Positions 13,527 to 19,837 of a DNA stretch of 19,837 bases are shown piece after piece; position 1 is the first letter of the stretch; the number at the start of each line of letters is the position of its first letter. The stretch is from CAZSSM01 sp964609385. GTDB lineage: Bacteria > Planctomycetota > Planctomycetia > Isosphaerales > Isosphaeraceae. The stretch is taken from contig CAZSSM010000107.1 in the NCBI GenBank assembly GCA_964609385.1, positions 1 through 19,837 on the forward strand, given 5' to 3'. The notes beneath the pieces are model-generated. The model did not search any database. It was not told the DNA's origin and worked only from the letters and a program-made list of their open reading frames with translations. A program made the translations under genes and the position numbers.

Positions 13527-14948
13527 TCAGGTTTGGGGGCGCCGCTGCTGCTGTTGTCGGCGGATCTGTCGGAGAAACTCGGTGAGCGTCTCGGTGTCGA
13601 GTGGCTTACTCGTCGAAGGCGTCTTGGCTTTAGGTGCGGGCGGTTCGGGTTTGGTATCTTTCTCCGGATCGTCCGACCCGCGATACACTTGAATATCACG
13701 AATATCTTCGGAGACACCGGGGATCCGGTACCGTGGTCCCACTGGGAGCTGCGGAGGCTGGGCGTTCGGGTTGTTGGGGCTCGTTGGATCCGAGGTGGGG
13801 CGTGCGGCTGCTCGCGACGAAGGGGCCGTTGGGAGGGCCTGGGCGTTGGTCGGGGCTCGGGAGCCGGCGAAGGTGGTGCCCGTCGAGTCCGGGTTGACAA
13901 CGGCCGGCGGGACGAAGGGGCGCGGGGGCCGACCGTTGGGGTCCTCGACTGCCGGGCTGTTGGCGATGGTCGACCCGGTTGTCGACTCGGTTTGCGCGTG
14001 GCCGGTGACCCGGTTGACCCACTCCAACAGGGCGAGGTATCGACGATCCTCCGTGCCGTTGAGCGCAGCCCGATTGGCCTGCCCGTGCGGCATGATCGCG
14101 CGGACCAACAGCTCGGATTGGCCCGGGTGTTGGTTGTCGATCAGATCGAGGGTCCGCTCAAGGTTGAACCGGAGGACCTCCGGATCGATCGAACGCTTCG
14201 ATCGCGGCGGGTTGGAAATCAGTTGGAACCGCCCCTCGTAGTTCCGGCCGTGACAACGGACACAGGCCTGTTGAATGACCAACGGGTGGATCCAATTGCG
14301 GTACTCTTGGAACCGTTCGTAGGCCAGACCGGGCGGCTGGTCGAACAGTTCCGCGAGCGCTTCGGGACCCAGACCAGTCGACCGGCCGCGAGACGGCTCG
14401 TGCGCGACACGCCCACCCCCGGCCTGCTGGACGTTGGGGTCGCGGACCTGGCGGTTCGCGCGCGATTCGGCCGAGGCGAGCATGTCGCTGGCCCGCAGAT
14501 GCTGGGGATCGATCGCGAGCATCTGCCGGAGGATACCCATCCGCGCCTCGGTCAAGCCGGGCCGCTCCAAGAGGGGCGCTTGGTTCTCCAGCTCCAAGCA
14601 CCAGCAGGCCAGTTCGAGCCGGGCGTCCAAGTCCCCTTGCGGGATCCGGGCCTCTCGATAACGGACGGCGTCCAGGTGCGTCGGGAAGCTGCGCACCAAG
14701 CGATCGGCGGTGATCACCTTAGGAAGGGAGCCGTTATGCGCATCGATCTGATAGCGCGGGCGCCGACTGCCATCGATCCGGGTCCGCTCGCCGAAGAGAA
14801 CCGTACCATCAGTCAACAGGTGAACGCGCGACTCGGCGTCGCCGTTCTCGGAGACCGTCGTGGGGGCCTGCCAGGTCGCGCCCAGGAGCAGGGCCGTTGA
14901 CAGGACCAACGCGCACGACGCAGCGGGGGTGGGGTTGAGGTTTCTCAT
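13527..14948 (-). CDS. Exported protein with single c-type heme motif CxxCH
   Basis: This encodes 473 residues with an N-terminal signal peptide (about 1-28, hydrophobic core ALVLSTALLLGA). Residues 40-165 look like the small beta plus helical-repeat regions of many planctomycete secreted proteins (LLTDGTVLFGE, then LELACWCLELENQ...LRQMLAIDPQH). A CVRCH motif at 229-233 indicates covalent attachment of one heme c; MPHGQ at about 288-292 could supply the distal Met, which is inference. From about residue 315 the protein is Pro/Ser/Thr-rich and disordered, ending in a Gln/Arg-rich helix. The role could be electron transfer or sensing in the periplasm. No Shine-Dalgarno is visible before the ATG. 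It is not a recognised named family. Confidence 0.75.
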   Translation of the reverse strand: MRNLNPTPAASCALVLSTALLLGATWQAPTTVSENGDAESRVHLLTDGTVLFGERTRIDGSRRPRYQIDAHNGSLPKVITADRLVRSFPTHLDAVRYREARIPQGDLDARLELACWCLELENQAPLLERPGLTEARMGILRQMLAIDPQHLRASDMLASAESRANRQVRDPNVQQAGGGRVAHEPSRGRSTGLGPEALAELFDQPPGLAYERFQEYRNWIHPLVIQQACVRCHGRNYEGRFQLISNPPRSKRSIDPEVLRFNLERTLDLIDNQHPGQSELLVRAIMPHGQANRAALNGTEDRRYLALLEWVNRVTGHAQTESTTGSTIANSPAVEDPNGRPPRPFVPPAVVNPDSTGTTFAGSRAPTNAQALPTAPSSRAAARPTSDPTSPNNPNAQPPQLPVGPRYRIPGVSEDIRDIQVYRGSDDPEKDTKPEPPAPKAKTPSTSKPLDTETLTEFLRQIRRQQQQRRPQT

Positions 14949-15092
14949 GGTGGCGGGAGGCTATGACGACCCCTAAACTTGGTCAATCGCAGTTCGCAAC
15001 GGATCGCCGACACGCGAACCAGGCTGATCCGAGCCGCACCTGGGAATCTCCCTCCCGACCTTCGACGCCGACGCTCGGAGCTCGACCTCGCC

Positions 15093-15386
15093 ATGGATCC
15101 ACTCAACGCGAACGACGCCCCATCCCCGGAGTCCCTGCTCGGTCAGGTCATCGTCGTGGACCTGGCCGCGCCCTATGTCTGCCTGGGGACGCTGACCCGG
15201 ATCGGACCCGGATTCTTGGAACTCCGAGACGCCGACCTCCACGATTTCCGCGACAGCCAGGCCACCCGCGAACTCTACGTCTACGACGCGGCCACCGTCG
15301 GGATCCGACGCAATCGCGAACGGGTCCTCGTCGCCCGCAGCGAGGTCGTGGCGATCGCCCGGCTCGAGGACGTCCGAGAGTCTTGA
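15093..15386 (+). CDS. Small Sm-like fold protein, conserved hypothetical
   Basis: This encodes 97 residues from the ATG at 15093, with GGAG about 12 bases upstream; the frame is open further upstream, but that region is the leader of the divergent gene. The sequence is mostly alternating beta-type segments: VIVVDLAAPYVCLGTLTRIG, FLELRDADLHD, and VLVARSEVVAIARL. The order (strand, turn with Gly, strand with ELxDADL, final strand with VVAI) resembles Sm/LSm-like small barrels. The fold is inferred from pattern only. No catalytic motif is seen. The gene is divergent from the CxxCH gene and is followed after 155 bases by the one-TM protein gene. Confidence 0.6.
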   Translation: MDPLNANDAPSPESLLGQVIVVDLAAPYVCLGTLTRIGPGFLELRDADLHDFRDSQATRELYVYDAATVGIRRNRERVLVARSEVVAIARLEDVRES

Positions 15387-15485
15387 CGACGGCGCCTGGC
15401 CGGGGGCACGCGATGCACCAACAGCGGGTCCCGTGCCGAGCTTGACCACGGTTCGGGCCTACGCATAGTCTGGCACTTTTGCCGA

Positions 15486-15508
15486 GGAACCCGCCGGTGG
15501 TGGGTTCC
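15486..15508 (+). terminator. Hairpin between Sm-like gene and one-TM gene
   Basis: GGAACCC (15486-15492) pairs with GGGTTCC (15502-15508) around a 9-base loop, followed by GTTTGC. It sits 100 bases after the stop of the Sm-like gene and 34 bases before the next ATG, so it may be a weak terminator or part of the leader of the one-TM gene. Confidence 0.35.
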
Positions 15509-15541
15509 GTTTGCAGAGAGCCAGGCGAATCGAGACCGGAC

Positions 15542-16762
15542 ATGGCCAAGCGCTCCAAGAAGAAGGCCCGGATCCCCCGTTCGCGGTCCCAGCGATCGCA
15601 GCGTCCTGAGCAGACGATCGCCGAGCCGGTCGATCCGCACGACCACGACGAGGTCGCTCAGAACGGCCCCGACGCCGACCACGAGCCGACCAACGGGGAT
15701 GGTCCTCCCCATGACGATGACGGCCAGCGCCCGGGGCCTGATCCGGCGGTCGATCCTCAGATCAACGAGGCCTTGGAAGAGAACGAACTGGCCAAGTTCC
15801 TCAAAGGGCTTACCCAACGAGGACTCGGCTTCTGGATCCCGACGATTCTGATCATCGCCGGGATCGTCGGGGGAGTCTATTTCATCAACCGCCCTGGAGG
15901 ACTCGATCAAGCCAACGCCAACGCCTGGGACCGCTACATCTATCTCGATAACTTCGACACGACCAACGATCTCCGCTCGTTGGCCGAGGCCGAGGACGGG
16001 ACCGAAACGACCTTGGCAGCCCAATGGGCCAGCTATCGCGACGCTGTTGAGCGGTTCAACCGAGCCGTCAGCGAACTGCCTCCGCGCGACGAGACCGGCC
16101 AAATCGTCTCCAACCGCGACGAGTTTGAGCGACTGATCCGCGGGAACAACCGGACCCTCGAGGCGATCGTCGAGGACCTCGAAGGCCTCGAGAGCCAGGT
16201 CGAGTCGGGCGGTCGCCTCGAACGGCTGATCCTCTTCACCCTGGCACGGGTCCAAGAAACGCGCAACAAGCTCGACGATGCCATCGCGCTGTACGATCAG
16301 GTGCAGGAGAACGAGGACTGGGCCGAGACCCGTGAAGCCAATCTCGCCCTGGAGGCCCGACAACGCCTCGAGGATCAACTGGTCCTGCCTCAAGACCAGC
16401 AGTTCTACAATCGGATCCGCGACTATGAGGTCTATGGAATCGCCTCGGCCGAAACTGAGCCTGAGACGGAGACCGATACGACGACCAGCATGAACGACCC
16501 ACCGAGTACGCTCGGCGGTCTCCAAGACCTCGTGCGCCCCATTGAGCCCTCCATTCCCAATGCGCCTCAAGGCGATTCGAACCGCGATCCCGCTCAACTC
16601 GATCGCGACTTCCCGAGCGACAACCCGTTCGCGCCGCTCCAGATCGAACCGCTTGACGAACCGTCCGACGCGTCGAACGATCCGGGAGACCCCTCAGCGT
16701 CCGAACCGGAGGACATCCCGTCGACCGAGGCTCCGGGGGACGAAAACGAACCGAACGGCTGA
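15542..16762 (+). CDS. Single-pass membrane protein with helical periplasmic region
   Basis: This encodes 406 residues from the ATG at 15542, where a basic N-terminus MAKRSKKKAR begins; there is no strong ribosome binding site. Residues 20-75 are polar and Asp/His/Pro-rich. One transmembrane segment is at about 95-115 (GFWIPTILIIAGIVGGVYFI), with the basic end inside. Residues 120-300 are predicted helical and TPR-like, with AQWASYRDAVERFNRA and LARVQETRNKLDDAIALYDQVQ as repeat-type helices. The last 100 residues are acidic, Pro/Asp/Glu-rich and disordered. The architecture resembles YfgM-like TPR membrane proteins, but no family assignment is secure. It precedes the pseudouridine synthase gene by 162 bases. 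Confidence 0.65.
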   Translation: MAKRSKKKARIPRSRSQRSQRPEQTIAEPVDPHDHDEVAQNGPDADHEPTNGDGPPHDDDGQRPGPDPAVDPQINEALEENELAKFLKGLTQRGLGFWIPTILIIAGIVGGVYFINRPGGLDQANANAWDRYIYLDNFDTTNDLRSLAEAEDGTETTLAAQWASYRDAVERFNRAVSELPPRDETGQIVSNRDEFERLIRGNNRTLEAIVEDLEGLESQVESGGRLERLILFTLARVQETRNKLDDAIALYDQVQENEDWAETREANLALEARQRLEDQLVLPQDQQFYNRIRDYEVYGIASAETEPETETDTTTSMNDPPSTLGGLQDLVRPIEPSIPNAPQGDSNRDPAQLDRDFPSDNPFAPLQIEPLDEPSDASNDPGDPSASEPEDIPSTEAPGDENEPNG

Positions 16763-16851
16763 TCCGGGTGTCCGATCCGACCGGGAGGGTCGCCAAGGCC
16801 CCTCTCCTCTCCAGATCAAATGATCGGTCGGATCGGGTTGGGTCGGCAGGC

Positions 16852-16888
16852 GCGGGCTTCGAACCACCACGAATCTCGAAAAGCCCGC
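16852..16888 (+). terminator. Hairpin upstream of pseudouridine synthase gene
   Basis: GCGGGCTT (16852-16859) and AAGCCCGC (16881-16888) form a perfect 8-bp stem, extendable by CGA/TCG with a 2-base bulge. It lies 90 bases beyond the one-TM gene stop and 36 bases before the GTG start of the next gene. There is no U-run; it may be a terminator or a structured leader. Confidence 0.4.
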
Positions 16889-16903
16889 ACCCGCGCCCAA
16901 CCA

Positions 16904-16915
16904 CCTTTGGAAAGG
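16904..16915 (+). promoter_or_regulatory. Ribosome binding site in a small self-complementary element
   Basis: The AAAGGA that decides the GTG start at 16925 sits in CCTTTGGAAAGG, where CCTT can pair with AAGG around a tetraloop. The SD core is therefore potentially masked. The stem is only 4 bp and may be incidental. Confidence 0.35.
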
Positions 16916-16924
16916 ACGACGGTT

Positions 16925-18019
16925 GTGCCTCCGCCGCTCTCCGAGGAGCCGCAGGAGTTCGTCATCCGTGGCCGGATCGATGGCAAGCGGATCGACGCCT
17001 ATCTCTCTAGTCGGTTCTGGCAATTCTCCCGGACGGTCGTCCAAAAGCTGATCGACGCCGAAGCGGTGCTGGTCAACAAACGGCCCGTGCGCGCCTCCTA
17101 CCGGCTCCGCGACGGCGACCTCATCCGGATCTGGCTCCCCGAACTCCACGACGAGGTCCCCAAGGCCGAAGACATCCCGCTGGAGATCGTCTACGAGGAC
17201 GAGGTCATGACCGTCGTCCACAAGCCCGCCGGCATGGTCGTCCACCCAGCCAAGGGCAACTGGTCAGGCACCCTGGTCAACGCCCTGCAATATCGCTACG
17301 AAAGCCTCTCCAGCGTCGGAGGCGCTGAGCGGCCCGGCATCGTGCACCGACTGGATCGCGACACCTCGGGCCTGATCCTGATCGCCCGGACCGACGAGGC
17401 CCATCGCGCCCTGGCCCATCAGTTCGAGTACCGGACCATCCACAAGGAATACTTGGCCCTGGTCTACGGCCGACCCGAGCGCGACAGCGACTACATCGAG
17501 CGATTGATCGGCCCCCACCCGACGGTCCGCGAGAAGATGGCCATCCGCCTGCCCGAGGACGGCGGCAAGCCGGCGGTCACCTTCTTCGAGGTCCTCGAGA
17601 AGTTCGATGGCTACGCCTTGGTTCGTTGCAAGCCTGAAACCGGACGGACCCACCAAATCCGCGTCCACATGAACCACATCGGCCTGCCGATCATCGCCGA
17701 CAAGCTCTACTCCGGACGCGATCGCCTGGCGGTCGCCGAGTTGCTCGGCACCAGCCCCCCTTCGAAGTCCGAGCCGAGTCCGGTCGCAGCTCCAGAGACG
17801 ATCCGCAACGAAAATGACCCTGACGCCCCGGAGTCGGAAGACCCGTCGAGGCTCCTGATGGAGCGGCAGGCCCTCCATGCGCATCGGCTCCGCCTGATCC
17901 ATCCCAAGTCGAAGCGGTCGCTCGAACTGGTCGCCCCCCTGCCTCAGGACATGGAGACGACCCTCAATATGTTGCGGACCCATCGACCCGCCCGCGAGAA
18001 ACCGGTCTTCGAATATTGA
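16925..18019 (+). CDS. rluD: RluD/RluA-family 23S rRNA pseudouridine synthase
   Basis: This encodes 364 residues from a GTG at 16925, chosen because GGAAAGGA lies 9 bases upstream; the open frame to 16820 crosses the upstream hairpin. An N-terminal S4 RNA-binding domain (about 15-75, KRIDAYLSSRFWQFSRTVVQKLI) is followed by the catalytic domain: VVHKPAGMVVHPAKGN, then HRLDRDTSG (141-149) with catalytic Asp144, and RTHQIRVHMNHIGLPIIADKLY. Such enzymes isomerise uridines in helix 69 or related sites of 23S rRNA. Between DKLYSG and ALHAHRL there is an extra, roughly 50-residue Pro/Ser/Asp-rich insert. The exact target (RluC or RluD type) cannot be fixed, so the symbol is provisional. Confidence 0.93.
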   Translation: MPPPLSEEPQEFVIRGRIDGKRIDAYLSSRFWQFSRTVVQKLIDAEAVLVNKRPVRASYRLRDGDLIRIWLPELHDEVPKAEDIPLEIVYEDEVMTVVHKPAGMVVHPAKGNWSGTLVNALQYRYESLSSVGGAERPGIVHRLDRDTSGLILIARTDEAHRALAHQFEYRTIHKEYLALVYGRPERDSDYIERLIGPHPTVREKMAIRLPEDGGKPAVTFFEVLEKFDGYALVRCKPETGRTHQIRVHMNHIGLPIIADKLYSGRDRLAVAELLGTSPPSKSEPSPVAAPETIRNENDPDAPESEDPSRLLMERQALHAHRLRLIHPKSKRSLELVAPLPQDMETTLNMLRTHRPAREKPVFEY

Positions 18020-18071
18020 GGCCGATCTGTCGTTGGGACGAGGCGGACGACCCCGGATCAACTCACGTTAC

Positions 18072-18671
18072 TCAAGGCAGTTCCTTGACTTCGATCTTGC
18101 GGATCTTAACGGTGCTGCCTGGATCGTGCTGCTGGAAGGCGAAGTGGCCTTGGCTGTGCGAGTTGACGCGATCGATGAAGGTGTAGAGTTCCTCGCCGTT
18201 GACCGAGACGGTGATCCGGTTCCCCTCGACGCGGACCTCCTGGGTGAACCATTCGTCGGGCTCGTGCAGGGACTTCTTGATCAGGATCATGTTGTAGATC
18301 GATCCGGTCCGGACCGGATCACGGTGCGTCGAGTTGACCTGGGCCTCATAGCCTTTGGGGAAGCCGGGGCCCTTCTCGGTCCGGAAGTACATGCCTGAGT
18401 TGCCACCGTCGTTGATCATGATCTCGGCGCGGAAGACGAAGTTCTTGTAGTCGCCACGCTCGCTGAAGAGGTGCGAGACCGGCCCTTTGCCGACGATCAC
18501 ACCGTCGACGACGCTCCAGTCGCCCTTGCCGTCGTAGGTCGACCAGCCGTCGAGGGTCTCGCCATCGAACAATGCAACAAACTCGTGTTGGTCGGCGCGA
18601 CAGGCCGAACCAAACGTACCCATCGTGAGCGTCGCCAGGCCTAGCAGGACCGCGGTGAGTTGCCGATTCAT
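18072..18671 (-). CDS. Exported DUF1080 (3-keto-disaccharide hydrolase-like) protein
   Basis: This encodes 199 residues from the ATG at 18671, with AGGAG about 11 bases upstream. The signal peptide occupies about residues 1-26; a Cys in FGSACRA could be a weak lipobox, but cleavage after CRA is as likely. The mature part is a concanavalin-like beta-sandwich of the DUF1080 family: FVALFDGETLDGWSTYDG, WSVVDGVIVG, FVFRAEIMINDGGNSGMYFR, GYEAQVN, and GHFAFQQHDPGSTVKIRKIEV. These proteins are abundant in Planctomycetota, and some act on 3-keto-disaccharides; the substrate here is unknown. It converges with the pseudouridine synthase gene, with 52 bases between stops. A secreted carbohydrate-related role is inferred. 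Confidence 0.9.
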   Translation of the reverse strand: MNRQLTAVLLGLATLTMGTFGSACRADQHEFVALFDGETLDGWSTYDGKGDWSVVDGVIVGKGPVSHLFSERGDYKNFVFRAEIMINDGGNSGMYFRTEKGPGFPKGYEAQVNSTHRDPVRTGSIYNMILIKKSLHEPDEWFTQEVRVEGNRITVSVNGEELYTFIDRVNSHSQGHFAFQQHDPGSTVKIRKIEVKELP

Positions 18672-18766
18672 GGGTGCTCATCTCCTGATGGTCCGCTTCG
18701 AAGCATCAAGGACGTGATCGCGGAAGGTGCGTCCCGCCGACGTTCGAAGGTGAAGGTGGGGTCCCC

Positions 18767-18785
18767 GGAGCCCGCCCGGGGCTCC
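18767..18785 (-). terminator. GC-rich hairpin downstream of the window-edge gene
   Basis: GGAGCCC (18767-18773) pairs with GGGCTCC (18779-18785) around a 5-base loop, with further possible pairing of flanking C and G runs. On the minus strand it follows the stop of the partial gene (18904) by about 120 bases and precedes the DUF1080 start. No U-run follows. Confidence 0.4.
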
Positions 18786-18903
18786 TCGGGATCATAAACC
18801 GCCCCCGACCCGATCGCCATCCTCTCGAACCTCGCTCGATCGCACTCGAAGTGGGTCGCGACTCGACGGACCGCGCAGCTCAACGCTCCGCTCCACCGAT
18901 TCC

Positions 18904-19837
18904 TCACGCCGCGCGACGCCGCCAGGCTCGGTGATAGAGGAAGCGAAGCAAGCCCGAGATCCCCTCAAACCGGACAATATTGAGTACGACCAAGCCTGGA
19001 CGGATCGCCGCATAGCGTCTCGTCCCATCGGGCGCGATCCGGCTCCGGATCATCTTCCGAAGCGAGTACTTCCCCCGGAGGTCGACGCGGAGTTGATCGC
19101 ATTCCTCCAGGCTCTCGCGGAGCAGATGGACCAGCCGCTCGCCGTCGAGGCCCTCCGGCGAATTGGCCGGTCGCAACTGCTTCTTGATCGGTTCCTCCAG
19201 CATCGAGGCCGCATGCACGGTCCGGCAGGTCGATTCCAGCAGCCCTTCGAACGAGAAGTTGCCCTGAAAAAACCCGCCGACCCGCTCCAGGACCTCATCG
19301 TCGCGCGCCACCTCCGCGCGAAGCAGGGCCAGACCACTGCCCCCGAGCATCGGGCCGATCTCGCGGAACAGGCGGATCCCCCAACCTCGACGTGAGGCCC
19401 AGTCGATCGCCTCCTGCAAGGCCGGGCAACGCCCCAGCTTGCCGAGTCCCAGCACCAACATCGTGCCATTCGTCACGTCCGTCGACGCCCGTTCCAGCCG
19501 TTGGCAGGCCATTTCCGCGTCGAACCCGTTCAAATCGACCAGCGAGACCGATTCGGCCATCGATGGCTCGGTCATCGGGACCCGGGTCCGGGTCGCGGAC
19601 GATGACGCGTCGGCGGTGACCGTTGCGACCGACGCCCCCGAGGAATCGAGGACCCGGAGCCTCGGCGATTGGATCCGCAACGCGGCCGACGATTCCTGAT
19701 CGCCGAGCCAGGTCTCGAGGCTCGCCATCCATCCTGGGACGGCTTCGGGCTCGGAGCCGACTGAATCGGGCCATCGGATCGTCGCCACCTCCGCACGCAA
19801 CGCACAGAGCAAGGTCGAGACCCCCAAGGTGGTCCCG
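18904..19837 (-). CDS. Unrecognised protein, 5' end outside the window
   Basis: The stop is at 18904-18906, and the frame stays open to the window edge, so at least 311 residues are visible; the TTG at 19827 is unlikely to be the true start. The visible N-terminal part begins GTTLGVSTLLCALRAEVATIRWP. A more variable Ser/Thr/Ala-rich stretch follows, then a globular alpha/beta-like part: SLVDLNGFDAEMACQRLERA, GTMLVLGLGKLGRCPALQEAI, and WGIRLFREIGPMLGGSG. The C-terminus is basic and amphipathic (GKYSLRKMIRSRIAPDGTRR, ending in FLYHRAWRRRAA), which could contact membrane or nucleic acid. No family, catalytic motif or signal peptide was recognised in this portion. A terminator-like hairpin follows it. 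Confidence 0.65.
   Translation of the reverse strand, partial: GTTLGVSTLLCALRAEVATIRWPDSVGSEPEAVPGWMASLETWLGDQESSAALRIQSPRLRVLDSSGASVATVTADASSSATRTRVPMTEPSMAESVSLVDLNGFDAEMACQRLERASTDVTNGTMLVLGLGKLGRCPALQEAIDWASRRGWGIRLFREIGPMLGGSGLALLRAEVARDDEVLERVGGFFQGNFSFEGLLESTCRTVHAASMLEEPIKKQLRPANSPEGLDGERLVHLLRESLEECDQLRVDLRGKYSLRKMIRSRIAPDGTRRYAAIRPGLVVLNIVRFEGISGLLRFLYHRAWRRRAA

Noticed and set aside
13263..14900. 545-codon plus-strand open frame
   Set aside because: It lies opposite the CxxCH gene, which has a signal peptide, heme motif and plausible domain order; the antisense product is Arg/Gly-rich noise.
15281..16597. 438-codon minus-strand open frame
   Set aside because: It is antisense to the one-TM protein gene and overlaps the Sm-like gene; its composition looks like a reverse-strand shadow.
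1..19837. CRISPR arrays, tRNA or rRNA genes, insertion sequences
   Set aside because: No regularly spaced repeats of the right size, no recognisable tRNA or rRNA sequence, and no transposase-like product were found by eye; weak cases could be missed.

Overview
This window looks like a chromosomal segment of a GC-rich member of the Planctomycetota, probably close to Isosphaeraceae. That is an inference from gene content: a planctomycete-type ECF sigma factor beside a Ser/Thr kinase with a transmembrane segment and TPR-like tail, a secreted DUF1080 protein, a secreted CxxCH protein, and several secreted or membrane proteins with Pro/Asp-rich low-complexity parts. No rRNA, tRNA, CRISPR array, insertion sequence or phage gene was recognised.

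Layout. At 1-789 (+) are the 3' end of ftsY and a small protein with an L,D-transpeptidase-like His/Ser/Cys motif. Facing it at 809-3011 (-) is leuC-leuD, the isopropylmalate isomerase subunits of leucine biosynthesis. At 3288-4980 (-) is an overlapping lipB-lipA pair for lipoate synthesis; this LipB lacks the usual catalytic Cys and Lys. A 589-bp gap (4981-5569) holds one copy of a repeated motif. At 5570-8783 (-) is a Ser/Thr kinase gene broken by three single-base frameshifts, whose stop overlaps a possible start of an ECF sigma factor gene. At 9166-11439 (+) are two exported paralogues sharing an N-terminal domain: one carries a CAP/SCP domain, the other a Gly/Pro/Thr-rich tail. A strong terminator and an AT-rich promoter-like island separate them. 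At 11592-14948 (-) are a DUF4149 membrane protein, a short-chain dehydrogenase lacking the catalytic Tyr, and a secreted CxxCH protein. At 15093-18019 (+) are a small Sm-like protein, a one-TM protein and an RluD-type pseudouridine synthase. At 18072-19837 (-) are a secreted DUF1080 protein and an unrecognised gene cut by the window edge.

Most of the window is ordinary housekeeping and envelope genes. The items most worth a second look are: (1) a spaced motif (T-run, TGAGGGGT, CCTC, CGTGAGT) present three times with identical internal spacing, two copies lying about 110 bp before the starts of the two exported paralogues; (2) the LipB homologue with Cys to Glu and Lys to Arg changes beside a canonical LipA; (3) the three-frameshift kinase next to an intact sigma factor; (4) the new N-terminal domain shared by the exported paralogues. 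No complete novel multi-gene system can be claimed from the sequence alone.
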